A stretch of DNA of 51,475 nucleotides from Microcaldota archaeon (GTDB lineage Archaea; Micrarchaeota; Micrarchaeia; Anstonellales; Bilamarchaeaceae), in the NCBI GenBank assembly GCA_023129075.1, contig JAGMCT010000017.1, positions 1 to 51,475 on the forward strand, in the 5' to 3' direction. A program made the translations under genes and the position numbers. The notes beneath the pieces were generated by a model. It had not been told where the DNA came from. It did no database searches and was given only the letters and a program-made list of their open reading frames with translations. Within the stretch, counting starts at the first letter, position 1. Every line of letters begins with the position of its first letter. Of this stretch, positions 17,341 through 26,065 are shown piece by piece.

Positions 17341-18831
17341 TTAATACCTCTCTTCTACGAGGTTCTTTAATCTTACTTCCAGTTCCTCTGGGCTTTCCCC
17401 TGCCAGTTTTCCAATATCTCCGGAGAGCTGTTTTACATATCTCAGCAGAAGTTTTCTTTTTGCATCTTTTTCCTTTTCTCTTATCCTTCCGGAAAGATAC
17501 CTTCCCATACTTCTTCCTGCTTCCATCACAGCATTTTTTATTTCATCAGTTATCTCCTTTTCAGGTGCAATGGATTGTTTTCCTGCAGTAGTATATGGAA
17601 TATGCACGCTTGCAATATTCACAAGCACAGTAACCGGCTCCGCATCAAAATTCTTTATTCCATATCTTCTCCAGTCAATAGTTTTCAATGTCTGTGTTAT
17701 TCCATCTCCCCCGCTGTCAAATAAGAGAGGGGTTCTGTTTGCAAACCTCATTATTTTTCCTGATGATTTTATACTGCCCCCGTATCCAATTCCGACCTCT
17801 ACTATAAAAGGTACTCCTCCCCTGTAGATTTTTGGGCTTCTTTCAGTAACATGAATATATTCAGGGTCAAGCACATTTCTTAAGGACCTTTCTATCTGCT
17901 CCTTTCCTATAGGTACAACAGAATCGGTTGCAGGCGCTATCCATTTTATTTTTTTGAATCCTTTTATAAGTTCTACTGCTTCTTTCCATTCCATCTTTTT
18001 TGGGTTTTTATCCAAATCAACCGAAACAAACCCTGCAAGTTCTTTTATCCTATTTAAGCTAACCCTTGAAAACTCATTTTGAAGAAATGACGATAATTTT
18101 GTATATTCTGTTGCCTTTGCCCTTTCCAGCAGGTCATGTGCACTAAGCCCCAAAGGATGCGGTTTTACTTCAGGTGCTTTTCTTGGCAGGTTCTCCGTTG
18201 CTCTACTAATTATTATTTCTCCTCCTGCAGGGTCTTTGAAAAACATACTTATGTGCGGATTTGCAAGAGCTGTTCTCTTTAGATATTCATCAACACTGTA
18301 TTCTCCCTTTCCGTATTTTACCTCTCCAAACTCACCTTCTACAATTATGCCTCTAAATCCACTCGCTTCCTCCTTGAGGTTTGTTATTACTGGTTTATTT
18401 TCCTTAAAATCAATTCCTATGTTGCATTCTATTCTCTTTTTTCCATTCCCTGAGATTACATGGACCGGCTGTCCTGTTGTTATCACCGCATACATTGTAC
18501 AGCCTGCAGCCCCTATTCCCTGCTGGCCCCTCTGCTGTACATATCTGTGAAATTTAGTTCCTGCAAGCATCATTCCAAATGCCTTCCCAAGATTCTCTTT
18601 GGTTATCCCAGGACCGTTATCCCGCACCCTTACCTTATACCTCTCTTCTCCTGCCTCTGTGATATTAACCTCTATTTCAGGCAGTATTCCATTTTCTTCG
18701 CATGCATCCACACTGTTTGTTATATACTCATGCACAATAGTTGTAAGAGACCTTATTTTTCCTGAAAATCCCAGCATCTGCTTATTCTTCTTGAAAAATT
18801 CAGCAACAGAATACTCCTCGAATTTTTCCAT
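17341..18831 (-). CDS. top6B: DNA topoisomerase VI subunit B
   Basis: 496 aa when started at the ATG at 18831, which begins one base past the KH-protein stop. The GHKL ATP-binding fold shows HEYITNSVDA (Asn39), RDNGPGI (71-76) and RGQQGIGAAG (101-110). The transducer-domain lysine motif AGKQSI is present near the C-terminal third. It supplies the ATP-driven clamp that opens and closes the Top6A DNA gate. Order KH protein-top6B-top6A is, to my knowledge, a common archaeal arrangement. An in-frame codon upstream at 18855 would overlap the KH gene and is less likely. Confidence 0.95.
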   Translation of the reverse strand: MEKFEEYSVAEFFKKNKQMLGFSGKIRSLTTIVHEYITNSVDACEENGILPEIEVNITEAGEERYKVRVRDNGPGITKENLGKAFGMMLAGTKFHRYVQQRGQQGIGAAGCTMYAVITTGQPVHVISGNGKKRIECNIGIDFKENKPVITNLKEEASGFRGIIVEGEFGEVKYGKGEYSVDEYLKRTALANPHISMFFKDPAGGEIIISRATENLPRKAPEVKPHPLGLSAHDLLERAKATEYTKLSSFLQNEFSRVSLNRIKELAGFVSVDLDKNPKKMEWKEAVELIKGFKKIKWIAPATDSVVPIGKEQIERSLRNVLDPEYIHVTERSPKIYRGGVPFIVEVGIGYGGSIKSSGKIMRFANRTPLLFDSGGDGITQTLKTIDWRRYGIKNFDAEPVTVLVNIASVHIPYTTAGKQSIAPEKEITDEIKNAVMEAGRSMGRYLSGRIREKEKDAKRKLLLRYVKQLSGDIGKLAGESPEELEVRLKNLVEERY

Positions 18832-18832
18832 A

Positions 18833-19357
18833 CTAACCACGCAACCTCTCTGCAAATATTTTTTCCTTTATGTCATACAGGTAATTCTTTACGGTGTTGT
18901 GCTTTGCACCTTCTATAATCTTATAGATGGCTTCTTTTGTATATTCTATAGTATCATTCGGTGCTATAATCGCCACAGTATGCCTATATATTTTAATCCT
19001 CGCCTCTGTCGATTCCTCTATCTCTATTTTTATTTTTCCTTTTTCTCCTATAATCCTCCCCTTAACCCTTCTCAGCGCATTTTCAGTATTAAATGCTTCT
19101 TTCAAATTTATCAAATGAAATGAGAAATTATCGCTAAGCAGTCTAATTGCTTCTCCTGCCTCAAAACCGCACCCTATGGCTTTTATAACGTCCTTACAGA
19201 AATACACATCTGATCCCTCACCCTCTATTTCAACTACACCATCTTCATCAACATTTATTTTCACATTTCCCTTTTCTTCAATAATTTTCTTTGTTTTTCC
19301 TTCTTTTCCTACAAGTGCAGAAACCCTCATCTTTGGAATCTTTAGAATCTCCATCAT
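18833..19357 (-). CDS. KH-domain RNA-binding protein, Dim2/Pno1-like
   Basis: 174 aa with two KH-type modules. The first has the loop ALVGKEGKTKKIIEEKG (about 14-30), the second GRIIGEKGKIKIEIEEST (about 100-117). Two KH domains in this size are typical of archaeal Dim2/Pno1 homologs, which bind the 3' region of pre-16S rRNA during small-subunit maturation. Its position directly before top6B fits archaeal synteny. There are two consecutive ATG codons at 19357 and 19354, next to the stop of the preceding gene, so it is read within the operon. Confidence 0.82.
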   Translation of the reverse strand: MMEILKIPKMRVSALVGKEGKTKKIIEEKGNVKINVDEDGVVEIEGEGSDVYFCKDVIKAIGCGFEAGEAIRLLSDNFSFHLINLKEAFNTENALRRVKGRIIGEKGKIKIEIEESTEARIKIYRHTVAIIAPNDTIEYTKEAIYKIIEGAKHNTVKNYLYDIKEKIFAERLRG

Positions 19358-19358
19358 C

Positions 19359-20108
19359 TTATTCCCCCTGGATAATTTTATTCAAAAGTTCCTTAAGATA
19401 AGGAATGTTTTCGTATTCCATTATTTCCCTCGCCTTCTCAACCGCTTTCTCATCTCCTTTTTTCATCTCTGCTATTAGTTCTATTGCTTTTTTCCTTGTT
19501 GCGGGGTCCCAGTCATCCATAAGGTCTACAAAAACCTTTTTTACTTCTTCGTCCTTCTCAAGCAAAACAGATAGAGTTTCAAGAGTAAATATCTGAATTC
19601 TCCCTATCTCTGTTTTTGCTGTTTCCATTAACTCTTCTTTTAATTTCTCTGCGATTTCCTCATCTTTCATATGCGAAAGATATGCAAGAACCCCTTCAGC
19701 ATATTTCTCATCTCCTATATTTTCCTTTATCCAATTATATATTCTTTCCCTTTCTAGGAACTTTGGAAGATTTGCAAGCAGGTGTGGCTCAACCTTATTC
19801 GGAGGGTCGTAACTCTCAGAGAGAAGCCTGAAGAACTGTTCCTCCCAGTCCATCCTTTCTATTACTTCAAGAACCCTTTTCATAAGCCTTGTTTTTGTTA
19901 TTTTTACTGGATAGTTTTCCTGCCTTTCATTTATGATTGTAATTGTGAGGTTTGCTATCAGGTGCTCCAGCTGTTCAACTCCTTTTTCTTCCCCTTCCAT
20001 AGCTTTCCAAAACAAGTCTCTTGGATTCAAATCAAAGGATTTCTTATATTTCTCCATCCTTGGCTTTCCGCCATCTTCTGAAGGTTTCTCTTCTTCTTGG
20101 TCCTGCAT
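19359..20108 (-). CDS. HEAT-like helical protein heading the Top6 operon
   Basis: 249 aa, all-helical and charged. The C-terminal half looks like degenerate HEAT repeats (VFVDLMDDWDPATRKKAIELIAEM, then EKAREIMEYENIPYLKELL). No enzymatic motif is visible. It is the first gene of a six-gene minus-strand operon. TTTTTAAAGG ends about 23 nt upstream of its ATG, giving a leaderless start. Probably a protein-interaction scaffold; no family assigned. Confidence 0.7.
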   Translation of the reverse strand: MQDQEEEKPSEDGGKPRMEKYKKSFDLNPRDLFWKAMEGEEKGVEQLEHLIANLTITIINERQENYPVKITKTRLMKRVLEVIERMDWEEQFFRLLSESYDPPNKVEPHLLANLPKFLERERIYNWIKENIGDEKYAEGVLAYLSHMKDEEIAEKLKEELMETAKTEIGRIQIFTLETLSVLLEKDEEVKKVFVDLMDDWDPATRKKAIELIAEMKKGDEKAVEKAREIMEYENIPYLKELLNKIIQGE

Positions 20109-20150
20109 ACTCCCATCCTTATTCAGAACCCTTTAAAAATATAATCCGAA
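20109..20150 (-). promoter_or_regulatory. Promoter of the KH-Top6 operon
   Basis: Minus-strand TATA-like TTTTTAAAGG centred near 20135, about 27 nt before the ATG at 20108, with no separate ribosome binding site. It is the only convincing promoter seen for the operon down to 14571. Confidence 0.45.
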
Positions 20151-20187
20151 CCTCTATCTTCCCTGAGCCTTTTGCAATCCTTAAGAA

Positions 20188-21270
20188 TTATTGAATTACT
20201 TTCTTTACCTTATTCTTATCAAGTTTCTCTCTTGGTTTTCTCATTTCATTACTCTTAATATCTATATTCTTATTCCGTGCTCTCTGAAGATTTCTGAATA
20301 ATTCTAATGCTTCTGTTTTTGATATTGAACCTTTCTTCTGAGATTCTCTCAGTACTTCAATTACTTCTCCTCTTCTATCTTTAGAAATATTCCCTGGATT
20401 AGAATACAGGTCAAGTATAAGTTTCTGTTCTTTGCTAAATAGTTCTGGTTTTTCTCTTTTCATTTTATTTATTGTTTCTCTTGCTTTCTCATTTCCATAG
20501 GCACAAATAATACCTGCGCCTGTCTTTATCAATAGCTCAACTGTTTCTGTATGTCCATCCCTAACAGCCTCCATTAGTGCTGTTCCACCAAAGTAATCTC
20601 TTGCATTAACGTTCGCACCTTTCTTAATCAATAACTTTGCTATTTTTATATTTCCGTTCGAAGAAGCAATCATAAGTGCAGTATCGCCAAACTTATTTTT
20701 TGCATTAACGTTCGCACCTTTCCGTATTAACAGTTCAACTATTTCCATAGGTCCTTTTCTAGTAGCTTTCATCAGTATTGTCATACCATTATATTTCTTT
20801 GCATGCACATCTGCCCCTTTTTTTATCAGTAGTTTGACTATATTTGTATGCCCGTTCCGGGTAGCCCACAGTAGTGCTGTCTCACCAAGTTTGTTCTTTG
20901 CATCTACCTCAGCCCCTTTCTTAATTAATAGTTCAACCAGTTTTGTACATCCATTTATGGCAACATTCATTAATGCTGTCTGACCATTTTCACCCGTTGC
21001 ATTAATATCTGCTCCATTTTCTATAAGGAGTTTGGCTGTTTCTGTATGTCCATATCGAGAAGCTTTCATCAGTGGTGTCCAACCCTTTTCATGCTTTACA
21101 TTTTTATCCCTTACATTTACGTCTGCTCCATGTTGTATTAATAATTCAACTGTTTCTGTACGTCCATTCTTAGCAGCTTCCAGCAGTTCCTCGTTCTTTC
21201 GGCCAAATCTTTTCTTTGGTTTTTTCATTTCACTGTTTATCTTAAGTTTTATTTTCTCATTCCAATCCAT
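20188..21270 (-). CDS. Ankyrin-repeat protein with shared C-terminal domain (copy B)
   Basis: 360 aa. About seven ankyrin repeats (roughly residues 27-260) follow the G-x-TALM-A...GH-TE-VELLI-KGADVNA consensus. The last 100 residues (EKPELFSKEQKLILDLYSNP.. KGSISKTEALELFRNLQ.. MRKP) form a domain found in all five ankyrin proteins of this window. The N-terminus has an insertion (WNEKIKLKINSEMKKPKK) that resembles the extreme C-terminal tail of its paralogs. Its ATG directly follows the stop of copy A with no gap, so it is translationally coupled. No signal peptide. The ligand is unknown. Confidence 0.9.
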   Translation of the reverse strand: MDWNEKIKLKINSEMKKPKKRFGRKNEELLEAAKNGRTETVELLIQHGADVNVRDKNVKHEKGWTPLMKASRYGHTETAKLLIENGADINATGENGQTALMNVAINGCTKLVELLIKKGAEVDAKNKLGETALLWATRNGHTNIVKLLIKKGADVHAKKYNGMTILMKATRKGPMEIVELLIRKGANVNAKNKFGDTALMIASSNGNIKIAKLLIKKGANVNARDYFGGTALMEAVRDGHTETVELLIKTGAGIICAYGNEKARETINKMKREKPELFSKEQKLILDLYSNPGNISKDRRGEVIEVLRESQKKGSISKTEALELFRNLQRARNKNIDIKSNEMRKPREKLDKNKVKKVIQ

Positions 21271-22080
21271 TCACATCACCCTGTTAATTTTTTTCAGATT
21301 ATTTCCGTTAGGTTTCTCTCTTGGTTTTCTCATTTCCTTACTCTTAATATCTATTTTCTTATTCCATATTTTCTGAAGATTAGTGAATAATTTTAATGAT
21401 TTTTCTTTTGTTATTGAACCTTTTTTCTGGAATTCTCTTAGCAGTTTGATTACTTCTTTCCTTTTATCATGAGGAATCTTCTCTGGATTGGAATACAAAT
21501 CAATCATAACTCTTTGTTTTTCTGTAAATATTTCCGGCTTCTCTTCCCTAAGTTTGATTATTATTGTTTTTGCAATAGGATGTCCATATGCATAAACAAC
21601 GTTTGCTCCATTTTTTATTAATAGTTTTATTGTTTTTGTTTGTCTAAATATAACAGCATACGTAAGTGCGGTTCCACCATCATTATTTCTTGCATTCACA
21701 TCTGCTTCTTCCCGTATCAATAGTTCAACTGTTTCTGTATGTCCCTTCCCAGTAGCATGCATCAGTGCTGTCAAACCAGAGTTATTCTTTGCATCTATAT
21801 CTGCTCCTTTTTGTATCAATAGTTCTGCTGTTTCTGTATGTCCATTGTGAGCAGCCCCTATTAATGCTGTTTCACCATAATTATTTTTTGCAGTTACCTC
21901 TGCTCCTTTCTGTATTAATAGTTTTACTGTTTCTGTATGTCCTTCCCCAGCAGCACCTATTAGTGGTGTCCGACCAAAGTTAATCTTTGTATTAACATTT
22001 GCTCCTTTTTTTATTAGTAATTCAACTGCTTCCATATCTCCTTTCTCAGCAGCTTTCAGCAGTTCTACATTCAAATCCAT
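21271..22080 (-). CDS. Ankyrin-repeat protein with shared C-terminal domain (copy A)
   Basis: 269 aa: MDLNVELLKAAEKGD then about five ankyrin repeats (to about residue 170) and the family C-terminal domain (EKPEIFTEKQRVMIDLYSNP.. MRKPREKPNG). Several repeat segments are nearly identical (GHTETVELLI, GHTETAELLI), indicating recent repeat duplication. It has a leaderless promoter shared with other ankyrin copies. It is the first gene of a two-gene unit with copy B. Ankyrin repeats mediate protein binding; the partner is not known. Confidence 0.9.
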   Translation of the reverse strand: MDLNVELLKAAEKGDMEAVELLIKKGANVNTKINFGRTPLIGAAGEGHTETVKLLIQKGAEVTAKNNYGETALIGAAHNGHTETAELLIQKGADIDAKNNSGLTALMHATGKGHTETVELLIREEADVNARNNDGGTALTYAVIFRQTKTIKLLIKNGANVVYAYGHPIAKTIIIKLREEKPEIFTEKQRVMIDLYSNPEKIPHDKRKEVIKLLREFQKKGSITKEKSLKLFTNLQKIWNKKIDIKSKEMRKPREKPNGNNLKKINRVM

Positions 22081-22125
22081 ACTAATACATTCCCATAAAC
22101 AGTTTAAAAGAGTTTCTCTTCAGAC
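22081..22125 (-). promoter_or_regulatory. Ankyrin-family promoter A
   Basis: On the minus strand: AGAGAAACTCTTTTAAACTG, then TTTATGGGAATGTATTAGT and the ATG at 22080. The TTTAAA box is at 22103-22109. The same 45-bp block precedes the ankyrin gene starting at 37006, and its 3' half precedes the one at 43618. Confidence 0.6.
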
Positions 22126-22764
22126 ATCCATTATTTCAGGTGTATAAACTATAATACCTGCATCTTCTATCTGGTCCATATGTTTCCATCTAAGTTCTTC
22201 CAGGTCCTTTAAATGGCCCCTGCCCGTAACCCATACAATATTCCTCTCTCCTCTCTTGATTATTTCCTTAAAAAGTTCCCCTGACCGATATTCCACAGCA
22301 TCAATAAAGTGCATGCCCCCCATAAACCCGTCTTCTGCCTGCATTCCAAATTCCAGATGCTCAAGAACATCGGTATTCTCTGTTTCTATTCCCCCAAGCA
22401 GTATTCCATTAACCAGTGCAAATGTCCTTGCCCCGTCCTGTATTCTTTCCAGTAGGGTTCTTGGATTCTCCTCCAAAATCTTCTGCTCCGCGCACCCGTT
22501 CCAGAACCCCTCAGGTATGATTACATCAATCCCTTTTTCTCCCAGCTCCTTCAACTTCGTATGAATCCTGTTCACTAGCCCATAGATTGCATACTGATAG
22601 GGCATATACTGCTCTACATATGGATTGTTGGTTCCCATCCCTGGAGGTCTGTGCACCTGCCCTATTATATGAATAATTCTTTCAGGATTCAGCTTATTCT
22701 TTAGAAGTATTCTGTGGAATGCTATTTCTTTTCGAGGAATCTCTCTCCGGGCTATTTCCTGCAT
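22120..22764 (-). CDS. TIKI/TraB/ChaN-superfamily-like protein
   Basis: 214 aa from the ATG at 22764; earlier in-frame ATGs are at 22770 and 22779. I prefer 22764 because the TATA box TATTTAAATA (22785-22794) would place the RNA start there. The sequence has IIHIIGQVHRPPG near the N-terminus (a GxxH-type motif), VIIPEGFWNG and a C-terminal IVWVTGRGHLKDLEEL. This spacing resembles TIKI/TraB/ChaN/EreA-type hydrolases, which use conserved Glu and His. The assignment is tentative. No membrane segment. Confidence 0.5.
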   Translation of the reverse strand: MQEIARREIPRKEIAFHRILLKNKLNPERIIHIIGQVHRPPGMGTNNPYVEQYMPYQYAIYGLVNRIHTKLKELGEKGIDVIIPEGFWNGCAEQKILEENPRTLLERIQDGARTFALVNGILLGGIETENTDVLEHLEFGMQAEDGFMGGMHFIDAVEYRSGELFKEIIKRGERNIVWVTGRGHLKDLEELRWKHMDQIEDAGIIVYTPEIMDV

Positions 22765-22867
22765 ATCCATATTATGCATCCAAGTATTTAAATACTTTCA
22801 GTTATAGTTTTATAAATATTGTGTTATTTGTGGAAAACTTAATAAATTCACTCAAAGATACTCCCTT

Positions 22868-23518
22868 ATGAGGCCAGCTAATTTCATAATAATGGCAATA
22901 ATCCTTATCTCCGTTGCCATTTCAATTTATCTTTATCCACAGATGCCAGAGCAAATGGTTTCCCACTGGAATTCAGAAGGACAGCCGGATTCTTCCCTCC
23001 CAAAGAATATTGCATTATTCATCATGCCTGTCCTCTCAATCTTCCTCTTTGCCCTGTTTCTTGTAATCCCCAGCCTTGACCCCCTAAAAGAAAACATTGA
23101 ACAATTCAGAAAGTATTTTGATTCTTTTATTGTTCTGTTTATGCTTTTTTTCTTCTATGTCCATATCATAACAAACCTCTGGAACCTTGGAATTTTCTTT
23201 GATATGGGCCAGTTTCTCTCCCCTGCCTTAGGAGTTCTTTTCTTTTACAGCGGCATCCTCATAGAAAATTCAAAGAGAAACTGGTTTATAGGAATAAAAA
23301 CACCATGGACTCTTTCCAATGAAAAGGTCTGGAATAAAACACATAGATTAGGAGGAAAACTCTTCAAGATTTCTGGGATTTTTGCTTTTTTTGGACTTTT
23401 GTTCCCAAAAGATGCAATGCTTCTTATTCTAGTTCCAATTCTTTTTGCAGTTCTTTTCTCAATAATCTATTCCTATCTCGCATACCAAAAAGAAATGAAA
23501 AAAAGCAAGAAAAAATAA
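22868..23518 (+). CDS. SdpI/DUF1648-type membrane protein
   Basis: 216 aa with about six membrane segments. The N-terminal part carries the DUF1648-type signature PEQMVSHWNSEGQPD after the first helix. The C-terminal part has the SdpI-type motif GIKTPWTLSNEKVWNKTHRLGG. In Bacillus, SdpI gives immunity to the SdpC toxin and signals to a repressor; in archaea the role is unknown. It stands alone, convergent with thioredoxin, whose stop codon abuts its own. Confidence 0.85.
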   Translation: MRPANFIIMAIILISVAISIYLYPQMPEQMVSHWNSEGQPDSSLPKNIALFIMPVLSIFLFALFLVIPSLDPLKENIEQFRKYFDSFIVLFMLFFFYVHIITNLWNLGIFFDMGQFLSPALGVLFFYSGILIENSKRNWFIGIKTPWTLSNEKVWNKTHRLGGKLFKISGIFAFFGLLFPKDAMLLILVPILFAVLFSIIYSYLAYQKEMKKSKKK

Positions 23519-23824
23519 TTATTTGTTTTCTTCAATGAATTTCTCTATTGCTTCTTTAGGATAAGCCCCTACAATCCTTCCCTTCTCCTTTTCATTCTCA
23601 AAAATAATCATCGTTGGTATGCCCCTTACTCCATACTTTCCAGCAATCTCTTGATTCTGAGAGACATCCATCTTCCCTATCCTTGTTCCTTTCTCTTTGC
23701 TTATCTGTTCAAGTACAGGTCCAACCCTAAGACAAGGTCCGCACCATGGGGCCCAGAAATCCACAAGAATCCATCCCGTTATTTCCTTTTCAAAATTCTC
23801 CTTATCGAGTTCTAGAATTGACAT
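23519..23824 (-). CDS. trx: Thioredoxin
   Basis: 101 aa, the normal size of a single-domain thioredoxin. The active site WAPWCGPC has Cys28 and Cys31. The cis-Pro segment RGIPTMIIF is present. It reduces protein disulfides in the cytosol and could serve the ribonucleotide reductase encoded at 38715-41825. It is divergent from thpR with a 59-bp shared promoter region. Confidence 0.93.
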   Translation of the reverse strand: MSILELDKENFEKEITGWILVDFWAPWCGPCLRVGPVLEQISKEKGTRIGKMDVSQNQEIAGKYGVRGIPTMIIFENEKEKGRIVGAYPKEAIEKFIEENK

Positions 23825-23883
23825 TTTAACACCCGAATCCTTTTATCGTGTACATTTAAAAACTTAATCCAAAAAGTACTTGT
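23825..23883. promoter_or_regulatory. Shared divergent promoter region trx/thpR
   Basis: A single AT-rich box (TTTAAAAA, 23855-23862) lies 29 nt before the thpR ATG on the plus strand. Read on the minus strand (TTTTTAAATG), it lies about 36 nt before the thioredoxin ATG. No second TATA candidate is evident, so one box may serve both directions. Confidence 0.4.
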
Positions 23884-24405
23884 ATGAGATTATTTCTTGC
23901 AATAAACCTGCCCAATGAAATAAAGAAAAAACTTTCAGAACTTCAGAAAGAGCTTCCTGAGGACGGGCTAAAAAAGGTGCTTCCAGAAAATATACACCTC
24001 ACCCTCCGCTTCTTTGGGGGGGTAAGCGATAAGGAATTACCCAAAATCATCAGACCCCTGAATACCCTTTCCTTTGAACCATTTACTATGAAGATAAAAG
24101 GAGTCGGAGTGTTTCCAAACCAAGATTATATAAGAGTGGTCTGGACAGGCTGTGAAAGTGCAGAGCTTTTTTCTCTGGGGGAGCAGATTTCAACCCTCCT
24201 AAAAGGAAAGGAAGACCAGGAGTTCAGTCCGCATATTACTCTTTCCAGAGTAAGAAAAAGAATCAATATTCCTTCTTTTCTTGAGAAATACAAAGATGTT
24301 GAGATTGGTGAATTTACTGTTTCTAAGATTGATTTGATGCAGTCATTTCTTAAAAAAGGATTCCCTCCAAAATACGAGATTATTTCCTCTTTCCCAGAGA
24401 GATAA
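23884..24405 (+). CDS. thpR: RNA 2',3'-cyclic phosphodiesterase (LigT family)
   Basis: 173 aa. The two HxTx motifs of the 2H superfamily are HLTL (38-41) and HITL (117-120). The start MRLFLAINLP is typical for ThpR. The family opens 2',3'-cyclic phosphates and can ligate tRNA halves in vitro; its cellular role in archaea is not settled. The 3' end overlaps the convergent orc1/cdc6 gene by 26 bp. Leaderless start. Confidence 0.92.
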   Translation: MRLFLAINLPNEIKKKLSELQKELPEDGLKKVLPENIHLTLRFFGGVSDKELPKIIRPLNTLSFEPFTMKIKGVGVFPNQDYIRVVWTGCESAELFSLGEQISTLLKGKEDQEFSPHITLSRVRKRINIPSFLEKYKDVEIGEFTVSKIDLMQSFLKKGFPPKYEIISSFPER

Positions 24406-25402
24406 AAATAGTTTTGCCTTCCTTTCTTTTTTTCAGGATTCCTTTTTTCTCAAGTGAGTTTACATAATTTCTGACCATTCTCTCGGTCTTCCCAATTTTC
24501 TTAATAATCTCTTTAAAAGAAAGCTCACCTTTCTTAAGAAGTTCAACTACTTTTTTTTCCTCTTTATTAATTTTAGATTCAGGTTCGTTATTCTCTTTTA
24601 TACTTTCTACATCATTTAATTCTATCCTGTTCTTTCCTTCTCTTTCGGCATGTCTTCCTGCCCTCCACAAAAGGTTTATAGCAATCCTTGCATCCCCCTC
24701 CCGTTTTGCTCCAAATCCCGCACAGACTCCCATTACATCCCCACCATAACTTCCAGGTATTAATCCTACCTTTGCTCTTTCCAAGAGAATGCTTTTCAAT
24801 TCAGAAGGTTTATATGCCCTGAATTCTATAAGAGACTGCAAAAGAGAACTCCTTATCCTCCGGTCCACTTTGTTCAGGAATTCCAGTTTATTTAATATTC
24901 CTATAAACCCGTAATTTAGGGAATGGTTTTCTCTTAATCTCCCAATATCGTAAAGTATGCGGTCGCTCTTCAGCGTATCCATTTCATCCAGAATAAAAAC
25001 AGGAATCTTTTTGCTTTTTTCTATAAGAAAAATCATTTCCTTAAGCATTTCATCCGCTCCAACTCCCCTTCTTGGAGAGAAACCCCCCAGTTTTTCTATA
25101 ATGGTGGTTAGGACTGCCGGTCTTGTCCTGCATTCCCAGCAATTTATATATATAGGAAGAACAAATTGTGCTTCTTCTGAAAGTTCTTTTGTAATATAGC
25201 GGGCAGAACTTGTTTTTCCGGTTCCAGGAGTTCCCCAGAGGAGCGTCCCGACTCCCGTCCGTCTTTTTAGCAGGGCAGAAAGATTATAAGCCATCTGCTT
25301 AAGTTCATTTTCCCTGTAAACGATATTTTCCGGTAGATAATCCGGGTAAAATGCTTCCTCTTTTTTGAAAATACTTCCTCCAAATTCTGAAAAATAATTC
25401 AT
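24380..25402 (-). CDS. Orc1/Cdc6-type AAA+ ATPase
   Basis: 340 aa from the ATG at 25402, whose TAATG overlaps the stop of the upstream gene and which has a GGGTGGGG site before it; a GTG at 25411 is the alternative. Walker A is GTPGTGKTS (about 57-65), Walker B VFILDEMD (about 135-141). The C-terminal 80 residues form a winged helix (LSFKEIIKKIGKTERMVRNYVNSLEKKGIL). The layout is that of archaeal origin-binding Orc1/Cdc6. A related AAA ATPase with wHTH is possible because the winged helix looks MarR/TrmB-like. No origin repeats were recognised next to it. Confidence 0.8.
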   Translation of the reverse strand: MNYFSEFGGSIFKKEEAFYPDYLPENIVYRENELKQMAYNLSALLKRRTGVGTLLWGTPGTGKTSSARYITKELSEEAQFVLPIYINCWECRTRPAVLTTIIEKLGGFSPRRGVGADEMLKEMIFLIEKSKKIPVFILDEMDTLKSDRILYDIGRLRENHSLNYGFIGILNKLEFLNKVDRRIRSSLLQSLIEFRAYKPSELKSILLERAKVGLIPGSYGGDVMGVCAGFGAKREGDARIAINLLWRAGRHAEREGKNRIELNDVESIKENNEPESKINKEEKKVVELLKKGELSFKEIIKKIGKTERMVRNYVNSLEKKGILKKRKEGKTIFISLGKRK

Positions 25403-26061
25403 TATCCCCACCCCTCAAAAGAGACTCTTTTAACTCCAAGTTCTTCAAGCAGTCCTTTTAAATTCTGCACCATGACCATGGGCCCGCAAAGGAAGACATT
25501 TTTTATTCCACCAAGATGCCTCTTAAGCATCTCCTTATTCACCCTTCCCTTTTCATATCTCTTATTTTCATAGGCCTCTTTTGTAAACGTAAATACAATT
25601 TTTATTGATTTATTTTCTTTCTCGAGTTTTTCCAGTTCTTTCATATAAATTGTGCTCTCAATGTTTTTATTAGAGTATATCAGTACAAAGTTTCCTTTTA
25701 TTTTTTTCTTATGGATATGCCTTAATATGGATATTATGGGAGCGATGCCCGTTCCTCCGGCAACAAAGAAATAATTATCCTCATTTTTATATGAATATTC
25801 TCCATAAGGCCCTTCAACAATTATTCGGTCTCCCTTCTTAAGTTTGTTCAGCAGACTCGTCAATTTTCCTCCAACCATTTTTATGCAGAATTCAAATTCC
25901 CCCCTAGGAGAAGATGCAATAGAATAAGCCCTTTTTGTTTCATTTCCAGGGACCGAAAGCATCGCAAATTGTCCTGCTCTGAATTCAAAAGGTTCTTCTA
26001 TAAACCTCAATACAGTTGCCTCTCCATTCTCCCCAATGTTTTTTATGGTGTATTCTCTCAT
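25402..26061 (-). CDS. FAD/NAD(P)-binding oxidoreductase (ferredoxin-reductase fold)
   Basis: 219 aa from the ATG at 26061, four bases after the upstream stop; an ATG at 26082 would overlap the preceding gene. The FAD motif is RAYSIASSP and the NAD(P) motif GGTGIAPIISILRHI. FLCGPMVMVQNLKGLL is the C-terminal nucleotide-binding strand. The size and absence of an iron-sulfur tail fit a stand-alone flavodoxin/ferredoxin reductase, or a PyrK/HdrF-like subunit without its cluster. It is co-transcribed with a degenerate paralog upstream and orc1/cdc6 downstream. Confidence 0.82.
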   Translation of the reverse strand: MREYTIKNIGENGEATVLRFIEEPFEFRAGQFAMLSVPGNETKRAYSIASSPRGEFEFCIKMVGGKLTSLLNKLKKGDRIIVEGPYGEYSYKNEDNYFFVAGGTGIAPIISILRHIHKKKIKGNFVLIYSNKNIESTIYMKELEKLEKENKSIKIVFTFTKEAYENKRYEKGRVNKEMLKRHLGGIKNVFLCGPMVMVQNLKGLLEELGVKRVSFEGWG

Positions 26062-26065
26062 GGAT

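Noticed and set aside
20109-25402. Replication origin next to the orc1/cdc6-like gene
   Set aside because: I saw no origin-recognition repeats or large AT-rich unwinding region in the short intergenic gaps here.
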